Shown in pieces: positions 10,891 through 24,876 of a DNA stretch of 64,000 bases; within the stretch, counting starts at the first letter, position 1; each line of letters begins with the position of its first letter. Under the pieces are notes generated by a model. The model was not told the origin of the DNA, did no database searches, and saw nothing but the letters and a program-made list of their open reading frames with translations. The position numbers were made by a program, and so were the translations under genes. This DNA comes from Camelus bactrianus (taxonomy: Eukaryota > Chordata > Mammalia > Artiodactyla > Camelidae). The stretch is from positions 88,789,816 to 88,853,815 of the forward strand of contig NC_133546.1 of assembly GCF_048773025.1 (NCBI RefSeq). Reading direction: 5' to 3'.

Positions 10891-13800
10891 AGTCCATATA
10901 TATTTATGGGGAGGTACTAGCTCCAACTCGTGTTTACAGTGAAAACTGCAGGAACTTCAAACCGGCACTAGGAAACAGACTGAGAAACCAGAGTAAAAGT
11001 TCCTCCTGCAACCCGTTCGTTTTGTGCTAGATGAACGAACGTCTCTCCACGTGCTCAGTTCTGAGAGATAAGTGTGTGTGAAAGCCGCCTTCACCTAGCT
11101 TGTTGGGAACACAAAGTTTCTTTTCACTTGCAAACTCCACTCCATACATATATATGGGGAGGTACTAGCTCCAACTCGGTTTTACAGTGCAAACTGCAGG
11201 AATTTCAAACCGGCACAAGGAAACAGACTGAGAAACCAGAGTAAAAATTTCTCCATCAACCCTTTCCTTTTGTGCTAGATGAACGAACGTCTCTCCACAT
11301 GCTCATTTCTGAGAGATAAGTGTGGGTGAAAGCCGTCCTTCACATAGCTTGTTGGGAACACAAAGATTCTTTTCACTTGCAAACGCCACTCCATACATAT
11401 ATATGGGGAAATACTAGCTCCAAATCGGTTTTACAGTGCAAACTGCAGGAACTTCAAACCGGCACTAGGAAACAGACTGAGAAACCAGAGTAAAAGTTTC
11501 TCCTGCAACCCGTTCCCATTGTGCTAGGTGAACGAACGTCTCTCCACATGCTCAGTTCTGAGAGATAAGTGTGTGTGAAAGCCGTCCTTCACCTAGCTTG
11601 TTGGGAATACAAAGTTTCTTTTCAATTGCAAACTCCACTCCATATATATATATGGGGAGGTACTAGCTCCAACTCGGTTTTACAGTGAAAACTGCAGGAA
11701 CTTCAAACCGGCACTAGGAAACAGACTGAGAAACCACAGTAAATGTTTCCCCTGCAACCCGTTCCTTTTTGCTAGATGAACGAACGTCTCTCCACATGCT
11801 CAGTTCTGAGAGATAAGTGTGTGTGAAAGCCGTCCTTCACCTAGCTTTTTGGGAACACAGAGTTTCTTTTCAGTTGCAAAATCCACTCCATACATATATA
11901 TGATGAGGTACTAGCTCCAACTCGGTTTTACGGTGCAAACTGCAGGAACTTCAAACCGGCACTAGGAAACAGACTGAGAAACCAGAGTAAAAGTTTCTCC
12001 TGCAACCCGTTCCCTTTGTGCTAGATGAACGAACGTCTCTCCACATGCTCATTTCTGAGAGATAATTGTGTGTGAAAGCCGTCCTTCACCTAGCTTGTTG
12101 GGAACACAAAGATTCTTTTCACTTGCAAACTCCACTCCATACATATATATGGGGAGGTACTAGCTCCAACTCGGTTTTACAGTGCAAACTGCAGGAATTT
12201 CAAACCGGCACTATGAAACAGACTGAGAAACCAGAGTAAAAGTTTCTCCAGGAACCCGATCCATTTGTGCTAGATGAACGAACGTCTCTCCACATGCTCA
12301 GTTCTGAGAGATAAGTGTGGGTGAAAGCCGTCCTTCACCTAGCTTTTTGGGAACACAAAGTTTCTTTTCAGTTGCAAAATCCACTCCATACATATATATG
12401 GGGAGGTACTAGCTCCAACTCGGTTTTAAAGTGAAAACTGCAGAAACTTCAAACCGGCACTAGGAAACAGAGTGAGAAACCAGAGTAAAAGTTGCTCCTG
12501 CATCCCGTTCCCTTTGTGCTACATGAACGAAAGTCTCTCCACATGCTCATTTCTGAGAGATAAGTGTGTGTGAAAGCCGTCCTTCACCTAGCTTTTTGGG
12601 AACACAAAGTTCCTTTTCAGTTGCAAAATCCACTCCATACATATATATGGGGAGGTACTAGCTCCAACTCGGTTTTACAATGAAAACTGCAGGAACTTCA
12701 AACCGGCACTAGGAAACAGACTGAGAAACCAGAGTAAAAGTTTCTCCTGCAACCCGTTCCTTTTGTGCTAAATGAACGAACGTCTCTCCACATGCTCAGT
12801 TCTGAGAGATAAGTGTGTGAGAAAGCCGTCCTTCACCTAGCTTGTTGTGAACACAAAGTTCCTTTTCACTTGCAAACTCCACTCCATACATATATATGGG
12901 GAGGTACTAGCTCCAACTCGGTTTTACAGTGCAAACTGCAGGAATTTCAAACCGGCATTAGGAAACAGACTGAGAAACCAGAGTAAAAGTTTCTACTGCA
13001 ACCCGTTCCCATTGTGCTAGGTGAACGAACGTCTCTCCACATGCTCAGTTCTGAGAGATAAGTGTGTGTGAAAGCCGTACTTAACCTAGCTTGTTGGGAA
13101 CACAAAGTTTCTTTTCACTTGCAAACCCCACTCCATACATATATATGGGGAGGTACTAGCTCCAACTCGGTTTTACAGTGCAAACTGCAGGAACTTCAAA
13201 CCGGCACTAGGAAACAGACTGAGAAACCAGAGTAAAAGTTTCTCCTGCAACCCGTTCCCTTTGTGCTAGATGAACGAACGTCTCTCCACATGCTCATTTC
13301 TGAGAGATAAGTGTGTGTGAAAGCCGTCCTTCACCTAGCTTGTTGGGAACACAAAGTTTCTTTTCACTTGCAAACTCCACTCCATATATATTTATGGGGA
13401 GGTACTAGCTCCAACTCGTGTTTACAGTGAAAACTGCAGGAACTTCAAACCGGCACTAGGAAACAGACTGAGAAACCAGAGTAAATGTTCCTCCTGCAAC
13501 CCGTTCATTTTGTGCTAGATGAACGAACGTCTCTCCACGTGCTCAGTTCTGAGAGATAAGTGTGTGTGAAAGCCGCCTTCACCTAGCTTGTTGGGAACAC
13601 AAAGTTTCTTTTCACTTGCAAACTCCACTCCATACATATATATGGGGAGGTACTAGCTCCAACTCGGTTTTACAGTGCAAACTGCAGGAATTTCAAACCG
13701 GCACAAGGAAACAGACTGAGAAACCAGAGTAAAAATTTCTCCATCAACCCTTTCCCTTTGTGCTAGATGAACGAACGTCTCTCCACATGCTCATTTCTGA

Positions 13801-15105
13801 GAGATAAGTGTGGGTGAAAGCCGTCCTTCACCTAGCTTGTTGGGAACACAAAGATTCTTTTCACTTGCAAACGCCACTCCATACATATATATGGGGAAAT
13901 ACTAGCTCCAAATCGGTTTTACAGTGCAAACTGCAGGAACTTCAAACCGGCACTAGGAAACAGACTGAGAAACCAGAGTAAAAGTTTCTCCTGCAACACG
14001 TTCCCATTGTGCTTGGTGAACGAACGTCTCTCCACATGCTCAGTTCTGAGAGATAAGTGTGTGTGAAAGCCGTCCTTCACCTAGCTTGTTGGGAATACAA
14101 AGTTTCTTTTCAATTGCAAACTCCACTCCATATATATATATGGGGAGGTACTAGCTCCAACTCGGTTTTACAGTGAAAACTGCAGGAACTTCAAACCGGC
14201 ACTAGGAAACAGACTGAGAAACCACAGTAAATGTTTCCCCTGCAACCCGTTCCTTTTTGCTAGATGAACGAACGTCTCTCCACATGCTCAGTTCTGAGAG
14301 ATAAGTGTGTGTGAAAGCCGTCCTTCACCTAGCTTTTTGGGAACACAGAGTTTCTTTTCAGTTGCAAAATCCACTCCATACATATATATGATGAGGTACT
14401 AGCTCCAACTCGGTTTTACAGTGCAAACTGCAGGAACTTCAAACCGGCACTAGGAAACAGACTGAGAAACCAGAGTAAAAGTTTCTCCTGCAACCCGTTC
14501 CTTTTGTGCTAGATGAATGAACGTCTCTCCACCTGCTCAGTTCTGAGATATAAGTGTGTGTGAAAGCCGTCCTTCACCTAGCTTGTTGGGAACACAAAGT
14601 TTCTTTTCCCTTGCAAACTCCACTCCATACATATATATGGGGAGGTACTAGCTCCAACTCGGTTTTACAGTGCAAACTGCAGGAATTTCAAACCGGCACA
14701 AGGAAACAGACTGAGAAACCATAGTAAAAATTTCTCCAGCAACCCTTTCCCATTTTGCTAGATGAACGAACGTCTCTCCACATGCTCATTTCTGAGAGAT
14801 AAGTGTGGGTGAAAGCCATCCTTAACCTAGCTTGTTGGGAACACAAAGATTCTTTTCACTTGCAAACGCCACTCCATACATATATATGGGGAAATACTAT
14901 CTCCAAATCGGTTTTACAGTGCAAACTGCAGGAACTTCAAACCGGCACTAGGAAACAGACTGAGAAACCAGAGTAAAAGTTTCCCCTGCATCACGTTCCC
15001 TTTGTGCTAGATGAACGAACGACTCTCCACATGCTCAGTTCTGAGAGATAAGTGTGTGTGAAAGCCGTTCTTCACCTAGCTTTTTGGGAACACAAAGTTT
15101 CTTTT
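10891..15105 (+). repeat. Higher-order unit A3, 17 monomers
   Basis: Third tandem copy of the A unit. It follows A2 at 4229 bp until about 15105. There the sequence turns into CAGTTGCAAACTCCACTCC instead of the CACTTGCAAACTCCAGTCC that begins A2 and A3, and a P cassette follows. From about 13170 this unit and the following P cassette also match 18394-21864 at offset 5224, so its right end is the template, or the product, of a second repeat layer. Confidence 0.9.
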
Positions 15106-18100
15106 CAGTTGCAAACTCCACTCCATACATATATATGGGGAGGTACTAGCTCCAACTCGGTTTTACAGTGAAAACTGCAGGAACTTCAAACCGGCACTAG
15201 GAAACAGACTGAGAAACCAGAGTAAAAGTTTCTCCTGCAAACCGTTCCTTTTGTGCTAGATGAACGAACGTCTCTCCACATGCTCAGTTCTGAGAGATAA
15301 GTGTGTGTGAAAGCCGTACTTCACCTAGCTTGTTGGGAACACAAAGTTTCTTTTCATTTGCAAACTCCACTCCGTACATATATATGGGGAGCTACTAGCT
15401 CCAACTCGGTTTTACAGTGCAAACTGAAGGATTTTCAAACCGGCACTAGGAAACAGACTGAGAAACCTGAGTAAAAGTTTCTCCTGCAACCCGTTCCATT
15501 TGTGCTAGATGAATGAACGTCTCTCCACATGCTCAGTTCTGAGAGATATGTGTGGGTGAAAGCCGTTCTTCACCTAGCTTGTTGGGAACACAAAGTTTCT
15601 TTTCACTTGCAAACTCCACTCCATACATATATATGGGAAGGTACTAGATCCAACTCGGTTTTACAGTGCTAACTGCAGGAACTTCAAACCAGCACTAGGA
15701 AACAGACTGAGAAACCAGAGTAAAAGTTTCTCCTGCAACCCGTTCCCTTTGTGCTAGATGAACGAACGTCTCTCCACATGCTCAGTTCTAGAGATAAGTG
15801 TGTGTGAAAGCCGTCCTTCACCTAGCTTGTTGGGAAACAAAGTTTCTTTTCACTTGCAATCTCCACTCCATACATATATAAGGGGAGGTACAAGCTCCAA
15901 CTCGGTTTTACAGTGAAAAGTGCAGGAACTTCAAACCGGAACTAGGAAACAGTCTGAGAAACCAGAGTAAAAGTTTCTCCTGCAACCATTTCCCTTTGTG
16001 CTAGATGAATGAACGTCTCTCCACATGCTCAGTTCTGAGAGAAAAGTGTGTGTGAAAGCTGTCTTTCAACTAGCTTGTTGGGAACACAAAGTTTCTTTTA
16101 ACTTGCAAACTCCACTCCATACATATATATGGGGAGGTACTAGCTCCAACTCGGTTTTACAGTGAAAACTGCAGGAACTTCAAACCGGCACTAGGAAACA
16201 GACTGAGAAACCAGAGTAAAAGTTTCTCCTGCAACCCGTTCCCTTTGTGCTAGATGAACGAACGTCTCTCCACATGCTCAGTTCTGAGAGATAGGTGTGT
16301 GTGAAATCCGTCCTTCACCTAGCTTGTTGGGAACACAAAGATTCTTTTCACTTGCAAACTCCACTCCATACATATATATGGGGAGGTACTAGCTCCAACT
16401 CGGTTTTACAGTGAAAACTGCAGGAATTTCAAACCGGCACAAGAAACAGAATGAGAAACCAGTGTAAAAATTTCTCCAGCAACCCTTTCCCTTTGTGCTA
16501 GATGAACGAACGTCTCTCCACATGCTCATTTCTGAGAGATAATTGTGTGTGAAAGCCGTTCTTCACCTAGCTTGTTGGGAACACAAAGTTTCTTTTCACT
16601 TGCAAACTCCACTCCATACATATATATGGGGAGGTACTAGCTCCAACTCGGTTTTACAGTGCAAACTGAAGGAACTTCAACCCGGCACTGGGAAACAGAC
16701 TGAGAAACCAGAGTAAAAGATTCTCCAGCATCCCGTTCCCTTTGTGCTAGATGAACGAACGTCTCTCCACATGCTCAGTTCTGAGAGATAAGTGTGTGTG
16801 AAAGCCGTCCTTCACCTAGCTTGTTGGGAACACAAAGTTTCTTTTCACTTGCAAACTAAACTCCATACATTTATATGGGGAGGTACTAGCTCCAACTCGG
16901 TTTAACAGTGAAAACTGCAGGAATTTCAAACCGGCACGAGGAAACAGACTGAGAATCCAGAGTAAAACTTTCTCCTGCAACAAGTTCCCTTTGTGCTAAA
17001 TGAACGAACGTCTCTCCACATGCTCAGTTCTGAGAGATAAGTGTGTGTGAAGGCCGTCCTTCACCTAGCTTGTTGGGAACACAAAGTTTCTTTTCACTTG
17101 CAAACTCCACTCCATACATATATATGGGGAGGTACTAGACCCAACTCGGTTTTACAGTGCAAACTGCAGGAACTTCAAACCGGCACTAGGAAACAGACTG
17201 AGAAACCAGAGTAAAACTTTCTCCTGCAACCCGTTCCCTTTGTGCTAGATGAACGAACGTCTCTCCACATGCTCATTTCTGAGAGATAAGTGTGGGTGAA
17301 AGCCGTCCTTCACCTAGCTTTTTGGGAACACAAAGTTTCTTTTCAGTTGCAAAATCCACTCCATACATATATATGGGGAGGTACTAGCTCCAACTCGGTT
17401 TTAAAGTGAAAACTGCAGAAACTTCAAACCGGCACTAGGAAACAGAGTGAGAAACCAGAGTAAAAGTTGCTCCTGCATCCCGTTCCCTTTGTGCTAGATG
17501 AACGAAAGTCTCTCCACATGCTCATTTCTGAGAGATAAGTGTGTGTGAAAGCCGTCCTTCACCTAGCTTTTTGGGAACACAAAGTTCCTTTTCAGTTGCA
17601 AAATCCACTCCATACATATATATGGGGAGGTACTAGCTCCAACTCGGTTTTACAATGAAAACTGCAGGAACTTCAAACCGGCACTAGGAAACAGACTGAG
17701 AAACCAGAGTAAAAGTTTCTCCTGCAACCCGTTCCTTTTGTGCTAAATGAACGAACGTCTCTACACATGCTCAGTTCTGAGAGATAAGTCTGTGAGAAAG
17801 CCGTCCTTCACCTAGCTTGTTGTGAACACAAAGTTCCTTTTCACTTGCAAACTCCACTCCATACATATATATGGGGAGGTACTAGCTCCAACTCGGTTTT
17901 ACAGTGCAAACTGCAGGAATTTCAAACCGGCACTAGGAAACAGACTGAGAAACCAGAGTAAAAGTTTCTACTGCAACCCGTTCCCATTGTGCTAGGTGAA
18001 CGAACGTCTCTCCACATGCTCAGTTCTGAGAGATAAGTGTGTGTGAAAGCCGTACTTAACCTAGCTTGTTGGGAACACAAAGTTTCTTTTCACTTGCAAA

Positions 18101-20399
18101 CCCCACTCCATACATATATATGGGGAGCTACTAGCTCCAACTCGGTTTTACAGTGAAAACTGCAGGAACTTCAAACCGGCACTAGGAAACAGACTGAGAA
18201 ACCACAGTAAATGTTTCCCCTGCAACCCGTTCCCTTTTTGCTAGATGAACGAATGTCTCTCCACATGCTCAGTTCTGAGAGATAAGTGTGTGTGAAAGCC
18301 GTCCTTCACCTAGCTTTTTGGGAACACAAAGTTTCTTTTCAGTTGCAAAATCCACTCCATACATATATATGGGGATGTACTAGCTCCAACACGGTTTTAC
18401 AGTGCAAACTGCAGGAACTTCAAACCGGCACTAGGAAACAGACTGAGAAACCAGAGTAAAAGTTTCTCCTGCAACCCGTTCCCTTTGTGCTAGATGAACG
18501 AACGTCTCTCCACATGCTCATTTCTGAGAGATAAGTGTGTGTGAAAGCCGTCCTTCACCTAGCTTGTTGGGAACACAAAGTTTCTTTTCACTTGCAAACT
18601 CCACTCCATATATATTTATGGGGAGGTACTAGCTCCAACTCGTGTTTACAGTGAAAACTGCAGGAACTTCAAACCGGCACTAGGAAACAGACTGAGAAAC
18701 CAGAGTAAAAGTTCCTCCTGCAACCCGTTCCTTTTGTGCTAGATGAACGAACGTCTCTCCACGTGCTCAGTTCTGAGAGATAAGTGTGTGTGAAAGCCGC
18801 CTTCACCTAGCTTGTTGGGAACACAAAGTTTCTTTTCACTTGCAAACTCCACTCCATACATATATATGGGGAGGTACTAGCTCCAACTCGGTTTTACAGT
18901 GCAAACTGCAGGAATTTCAAACCGGCACAAGGAAACAGACTGAGAAACCAGAGTAAAAATTTCTCCATCAAACCTTTCCCTTTGTGCTAGATGAACGAAC
19001 GTCTCTCCACATGCTCATTTCTGAGAGATAAGTGTGGGTGAAAGCCGTCCTTCACCTAGCTTGTTTGGAACACAAAGATTCTTTTCACTTGCAAACGCCA
19101 CTCCATACATATATATGGGGAAATACTAGCTCCAAATCGGTTTTACAGTGCAAACTGCAGGAACTTCAAACCGGCACTAGGAAACAGACTGAGAAACCAG
19201 AGTAAAAGTTTCTCCTGCAACACGTTCCCATTGTGCTAGGTGAACGAACGTCTCTCCACATGCTCAGTTCTGAGAGATAAGTGTGTGTGAAAGCCGTCCT
19301 TCACCTAGCTTGTTGGGAATACAAAGTTTCTTTTCAATTGCAATCTCCACTCCATATATATATATGGGGAGGTACTAGCTCCAACTCGGTTTTACAGTGA
19401 AAACTGCAGGAACTTCAAACCGGCACTAGGAAACAGACTGAGAAACCACAGTAAATGTTTCCCCTGCAACCCGTTCCTTTTTGCTAGATGAACGAACGTC
19501 TCTCCACATGCTCAGTTCTGAGAGATAAGTGTGTGTGAAAGCCGTCCTTCACCTAGCTTTTTGGGAACACAGAGTTTCTTTTCAGTTGCAAAATCCACTC
19601 CATACATATATATGATGAGGTACTAGCTCCAACTCGGTTTTACAGTGCAAACTGCAGGAACTTCAAACCGGCACTAGGAAACAGACTGAGAAACCAGAGT
19701 AAAAGTTTCTCCTGCAACCCGTTCCTTTTGTGCTAGATGAATGAACGTCTCTCCACCTGCTCAGTTCTGAGATATAAGTGTGTGTGAAAGCCGTCCTTCA
19801 CCTAGCTTGTTGGGAACACAAAGTTTCTTTTCCCTTGCAAACTCCACTCCATACATATATATGGGGAGGTACTAGCTCCAACTCGGTTTTACAGTGCAAA
19901 CTGCAGGAATTTCAAACCGGCACAAGGAAACAGACTGAGAAACCAGAGTAAAAATTTCTCCAGCAACCCTTTCCCATTTTGCTAGATGAACGAACGTCTC
20001 TCCACATGCTCATTTCTGAGAGATAAGTGTGGGTGAAAGCCATCCTTAACCTAGCTTGTTGGGAACACAAAGATTCTTTTCACTTGCAAACGCCACTCCA
20101 TACATATATATGGGGAAATACTATCTCCAAATCGGTTTTACAGTGCAAACTGCAGGAACTTCAAACCGGCACTAGGAAACAGACTGAGAAACCAGAGTAA
20201 AAGTTTCCCCTGCATCACGTTCCCTTTGTGCTAGATGAACGAACGACTCTCCACATGCTCAGTTCTGAGAGATAAGTGTGTGTGAAAGCCTTTCTTCACC
20301 TAGCTTTTTGGGAACACAAAGTTTCTTTTCAGTTGCAAACTCCACTCCATACATATATATGGGGAGGTACTAGCTCCAACTCGGTTTTACAGTGAAAAC
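15106..20399 (+). repeat. 21-monomer unit, 5224 bp period, first copy
   Basis: P cassette copy 2 starts at 15176 and copy 3 at 20400, exactly 5224 bp later. After the cassette come diverged monomers (16170-17300). Then about twelve monomers (17322-20332) match A1 at 3640-6650 with a constant offset of 13682 (3780 to 17462, 4521 to 18203, 5765 to 19447). The unit is thus a P block joined to an A-type block, the same junction as at 15.1 kb. Confidence 0.85.
15176..16169 (+). repeat. P cassette, copy 2
   Basis: m1 at 15176, m2 at 15425 (begins TGAAGGATTTTC), m3 at 15674 (247 bp form, TTCTAG at 15786), and m4 at 15921. It lies 15175 bp (61 monomers) after copy 1. The m4 here already carries GAGAAAAGTG, CTGTCTTTCAAC and TTTTAACTTGC, so it looks like a fusion of m4 with a later cassette monomer seen separately in copy 4. 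Confidence 0.88.
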
Positions 20400-21864
20400 T
20401 GCAGGAACTTCAAACCGGCACTAGGAAACAGACTGAGAAACCAGAGTAAAAGTTTCTCCTGCAAACCGTTCCTTTTGTGCTAGATGAACGAACGTCTCTC
20501 CACATGCTCAGTTCTGAGAGATAAGTGTGTGTGAAAGCCGTACTTCACCTAGCTTGTTGGGAACACAAAGTTTCTTTTCATTTGCAAACTCCACTCCGTA
20601 CATATATATGGGGAGCTACTAGCTCCAACTCGGTTTTACAGTGCAAACTGAAGGATTTTCAAACCGGCACTAGGAAACAGACTGAGAAACCTGAGTAAAA
20701 GTTTCTCCTGCAACCCGTTCCATTTGTGCTAGATGAATGAACGTCTCTCCACATGCTCAGTTCTGAGAGATATGTGTGGGTGAATGCCGTTCTTCACCTA
20801 GCTTGTTGGGAACACAAAGTTTCTTTTCACTTGCAAACTCCACTCCATACATATATATGGGAAGGTACTAGCTCCAACTCGGTTTTACAGTGCTAACTGC
20901 AGGAACTTCAAACCAGCACTAGGAAACAGACTGAGAAACCAGAGTAAAAGTTTCTCCTGCAACCCGTTCCCTTTGTGCTAGATGAACGAACGTCTCTCCA
21001 CATGCTCAGTTCTAGAGATAAGTGTGTGTGAAAGCCGTCCTTCACCTAGCTTGTTGGGAAACAAAGTTTCTTTTCACTTGCAATCTCCACTCCATACATA
21101 TATAAGGGGAGGTACAAGCTCCAACTCGGTTTTACAGTGAAAAGTGCAGGAACTTCAAACCGGCACTAGGAAACAGTCTGAGAAACCAGAGTAAAAGTTT
21201 CTCCTGCAACCATTTCCCTTTGTGCTAGATGAACGAACTTCTCTCCACATGCTCAGTTCTGAGAGGAAAGTGTGTGTGAAAGCTGTCTTTCAACTAGCTT
21301 GTTGGGAACACAAAGTTTCTTTTAACTTGCAAACTCCACTCCATACATATATATGGGGAGGTACTAGCTCCAACTCGGTTTTACAGTGAAAACTGCAGGA
21401 ACTTCAAACCGGCACTAGGAAACAGACTGAGAAACCAGAGTAAAAGTTTCTCCTGCAACCCGTTCCCTTTGTGCTAGATGAACGAACGTCTCTCCACATG
21501 CTCAGTTCTGAGAGATAGGTGTGTGTGAAATCCGTCCTTCACCTAGCTTGTTGGGAACACAAAGATTCTTTTCACTTGCAAACTCCACTCCATACATATA
21601 TATGGGGAGGTACTAGCTCCAACTCGGTTTTACAGTGAAAACTGCAGGAATTTCAAACCGGCACAAAAACAGAATGAGAAACCAGTGTAAAAATTTCTCC
21701 AGCAACCCTTTCCCTTTGTGCTAGATGAACGAACGTCTCTCCACATGCTCATTTCTGAGAGATAATTGTGTGTGAAAGCCGTTCTTCACCTAGCTTGTTG
21801 GGAACACAAAGTTTCTTTTCACTTGCAAACTCCACTCCATACATATATATGGGGAGGTACTAGA
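20400..21864 (+). repeat. P cassette, copy 3, and partial second 21-monomer unit
   Basis: m1 20400, m2 20649, m3 20898, m4 21145 (cassette end 21393), followed by two more monomers that match 16170-16640 at offset 5224. After about 21864 the copy departs: it continues with GACCCAACTCGG and AAACTTTCTC, which correspond to 17.14 kb rather than 16.65 kb. Two monomers present in the first copy are therefore absent here. Confidence 0.85.
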
Positions 21865-22637
21865 CCCAACTCGGTTTTACAGTGCAAACTGCAGGAACTT
21901 CAAACCGGCACTAGGAAACAGACTGAGAAACCAGAGTAAAACTTTCTCTTGCAACCCGTTCCCTTTGTGCTAGATGAACGAACGTCTCTCCACATGCTCA
22001 TTTCTCAGAGATAAGTGTGGGTGAAATCCGTCCTTCACCTAGCTTGTTGGGAACACAAAGATTCTTTTCACTTGCAAACGCCACTCCATACATATATATG
22101 GGGAAGTAATAGCTCCAAATCGGTTTTACAGTGCAAACTGCAGGAACTTCAAACCGGCACTAGGAAACAGACTGAGAAACCAGAGTAAAAGTTTCTCCTG
22201 CAACCCGTTCCCATTGTGCTAGGTGAACGAACGTCTCTCCACATGCTCAGTTCTGAGAGATAAGTGTGTGTGAAAGCCGTCCTTCACCTAGCTTGTTGGG
22301 AACACAAAGTTTCTTTTCAGTTGCAAAATCCACTCCATACATATATATGGGGAGGTACTAGCTCCAACTCTGTTTTACAGTGAAAACTGCAGGAACTTCA
22401 AACCGGCACTAGGAAACAGACTGAGAAACCACAGTAAAAGTTTCCCCTGCAACCCGTTCCATTTTTTGCTAGATGAACGAACGTCTCTCCACATGCTCAG
22501 TTCTGAGAGATAAGTGTGTGTGAAAGCCGTCCTTCACCTAGCTTTTTGGGAACACAGAGTTTCTTTTCAGTTGCAAAATCCACTCCATACATATATATGA
22601 TGAGGTACTAGCTCCAACTCGGTTTTACAGTGCAAAC
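21865..22637 (+). repeat. Three linking monomers
   Basis: Ordinary monomers between P copies 3 and 4. Marks include AAACTTTCTCTTGC, CACAGTAAAAG, a CCATTTTTTGC run and ATATATGATGAGG (shared with 3.19, 5.93 and 19.61 kb). I see nothing else here. Confidence 0.8.
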
Positions 22638-23880
22638 TGCAGGAAATTCAAACCGGCACTAGGAAACAGACTTAGAAACCAGAGTAAAAGTTTCTCCTGC
22701 AACCCGTTCCTTTTGTGCTAGATGAACGAACGTCTCTCCACATGCTCAGTTCTGAGAGATAATTGTGTGTGAAAGCCGTACTTCACCTAGCTTGTTGGGA
22801 ACACAAAGTTTCTTTTCAGTTGCAAACTCCACTCCGTACATATATATGGGGAGGTACTAGCTCCAACTCGGTTTTACAGTGCAAACTGAAGGAATTTCAA
22901 ACCGGCACTAGGAAACAGACTGAGAAACCTGAGTAAAAGTTTCTCCTGCAACCCGTTCCATTTGTGCTAGATGAATGAAAGTCTCTCCACATGCTCAGTT
23001 CTGAGAGATATGTGTGGGTGAAAGCCGTTCTTCACCTAGCTTGTTGGGAACACAAAGTTTCTTTTCACTTGCAAACTCCACTCCATACATATATATGGGG
23101 AGGTACTAGCTCCAACTCGGTTTTACAGTGCTAACTGCAGGAACTTCAAACCAGCACTAGGAAACAGACTGAGAAACCAGAGTAAAAGTTTCTCCTGCAA
23201 CCCGTTCCCTTTGTGCTAGATGAACGAACGTCTCTCCACATGCTCAGTTCTAGAGATAAGTGTGTGTGAAAGCCGTCCTTCAACTAGCTTGTTGGGAAAC
23301 AAAGTTTCTTTTCACTTGCAATCTCCACTCCATACATATATAAGGGGAGGTACAAGCTCCAACTCGGTTTTACAGTGAAAAGTGCAGGAACTTCAAACCG
23401 GCACTAGGAAACAGCCTGAGAAACCAGAGTAAAAGTTTCTCCTGCAACCATTTCCCTTTGTGCAAGATGAACGAACGTCTCTCCACATGCTCATTTCTGA
23501 GAGATAAGTGTGGGTGAAAGCCGTCCTTCACCTAGCTTGTTGGGAACACAAAGTTTCTTTTCACTTGCAAACTCCACTCCATACATATATATGGGGAGGT
23601 ACTAGCTCCTACACGGTTTTAAAGTGAAAACTGCAGGAACTTCAAAGCGGCACTAGGAAACAGAATTAGAAACCAGAGAAATAGTTCCGCCTGCAACCCG
23701 TTCCCTTTGTGCTAGATGAACGAACGTCTCTCCACATGCTCAGTTCTGAGAGAAAAGTGTGTGTGAAAGCCGTCTTTCAACTAGCTTGTTGGGAACACAA
23801 AGTTTCTTTTAACTTGCAAACTCCACTCCATACATATATATGGGGAGGTACTAGCTCCAACTCGGTTTTACAGTGAAAAC
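22638..23880 (+). repeat. P cassette, copy 4, with the extra monomer m4'
   Basis: m1 22638, m2 22887, m3 23136 (TTCTAG at 23248), m4 23383, then m4' at 23632. m4' is highly distinctive: CTCCTACACGG just before it, AAAGCGGCAC, AATTAGAAACC, AGAAATAGTTCCGCCTGC, then GAGAAAAGTG and TTTTAACTTGC. m4' also accompanies the cassette at 39.3, 47.0, 49.7, 58.2 and 63.4 kb, so the full cassette has five monomers and copies 1-3 probably lost or fused one. Confidence 0.88.
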
Positions 23881-24876
23881 TGCAGGAACTTCAAACCGGC
23901 ACTAGGAAACAGACTGAGAAACCAGAGTAAAAGTTTCTCCTGCAACCCGTTCCCTTTGTGCTAGATGAACGAACGTCTCTCCACATGCTCAGTTCTGAGA
24001 GATAGGTGTGTGTGAAATCCGCCTTCACCTAGCTTGTTGGGAACACAAAGATTCTTTTCACTTGCAAACTCAACTCCATACAAATATATGGGGAGGTACT
24101 AGCTCCAACTCGGTTTTACAGTGAAAACTGCAGGAATTTCAAACCGGCACAAGGAAACAGAATGAGAAACCAGTGTAAAAATTTCTCCAGCAACCCTTTC
24201 CCTTTGTGCTAGATGAACGAACGTCTCTCCACATGCTCATTTCTGAGACATAATTGTGTGTGAAAGCCGTCCTTCACCTAGCTTGTTGGGAACACAAAGT
24301 TTCTTTTCAATTGCAAACTCCACTCCGTACATATATATGGGGAGGTACTAGCTCCAATTCGGTTTTACAGTGCAAACTGAAGGAACTTCAACCCGGCACT
24401 AGGAAACAGACTGAGAAACCAGAGTAAAAGTTTCTCCAGCATCCCGTTCCCTTTGTGCTAGATGAACGAACGTCTCTCCACATGCTCAGTTCTGAGAGAT
24501 AAGTGTGTGTGAAATCCGTCCTTCACCTAGCTTGTTGGGAACACAAAGATTCTTTTCACTTGCAAACTCAACTCCATACATATATATGGGGAGGTACTAG
24601 CTCCAACTCGGTTTTACAGTGAAAACTGCAGGAATTTCAAACCGGCACAAGGAAACAGAATGAGAAACCAGTGTAAAAATTTCTCCAGCAACCCTTTCCC
24701 TTTGTGCTAGATGAACGAACGTCTCTCCACATGCTCATTTCTGAGAGATAATTGTGTGTGAAAGCCGTCCTTCACCTAGCTTGTTGGGAACACAAAGTTT
24801 CTTTTCACTTGCAAACTCCACTCCATACATATATATGGGGAGGTTCTAGCTCCAACTCGGTTTTACAGTGCAAACT
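23881..24876 (+). repeat. Local two-monomer (498 bp) tandem duplication
   Basis: The mark AATGAGAAACCAGTG occurs at 24161 and again at 24659, 498 bp apart. Neighbouring marks (ACTCAACTCC, GATAATTG, TGAAGGAACTTCAACCC) recur in the same order. It is a small-step duplication of a dimer nested between the P cassette and the larger units to the right. Confidence 0.75.
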
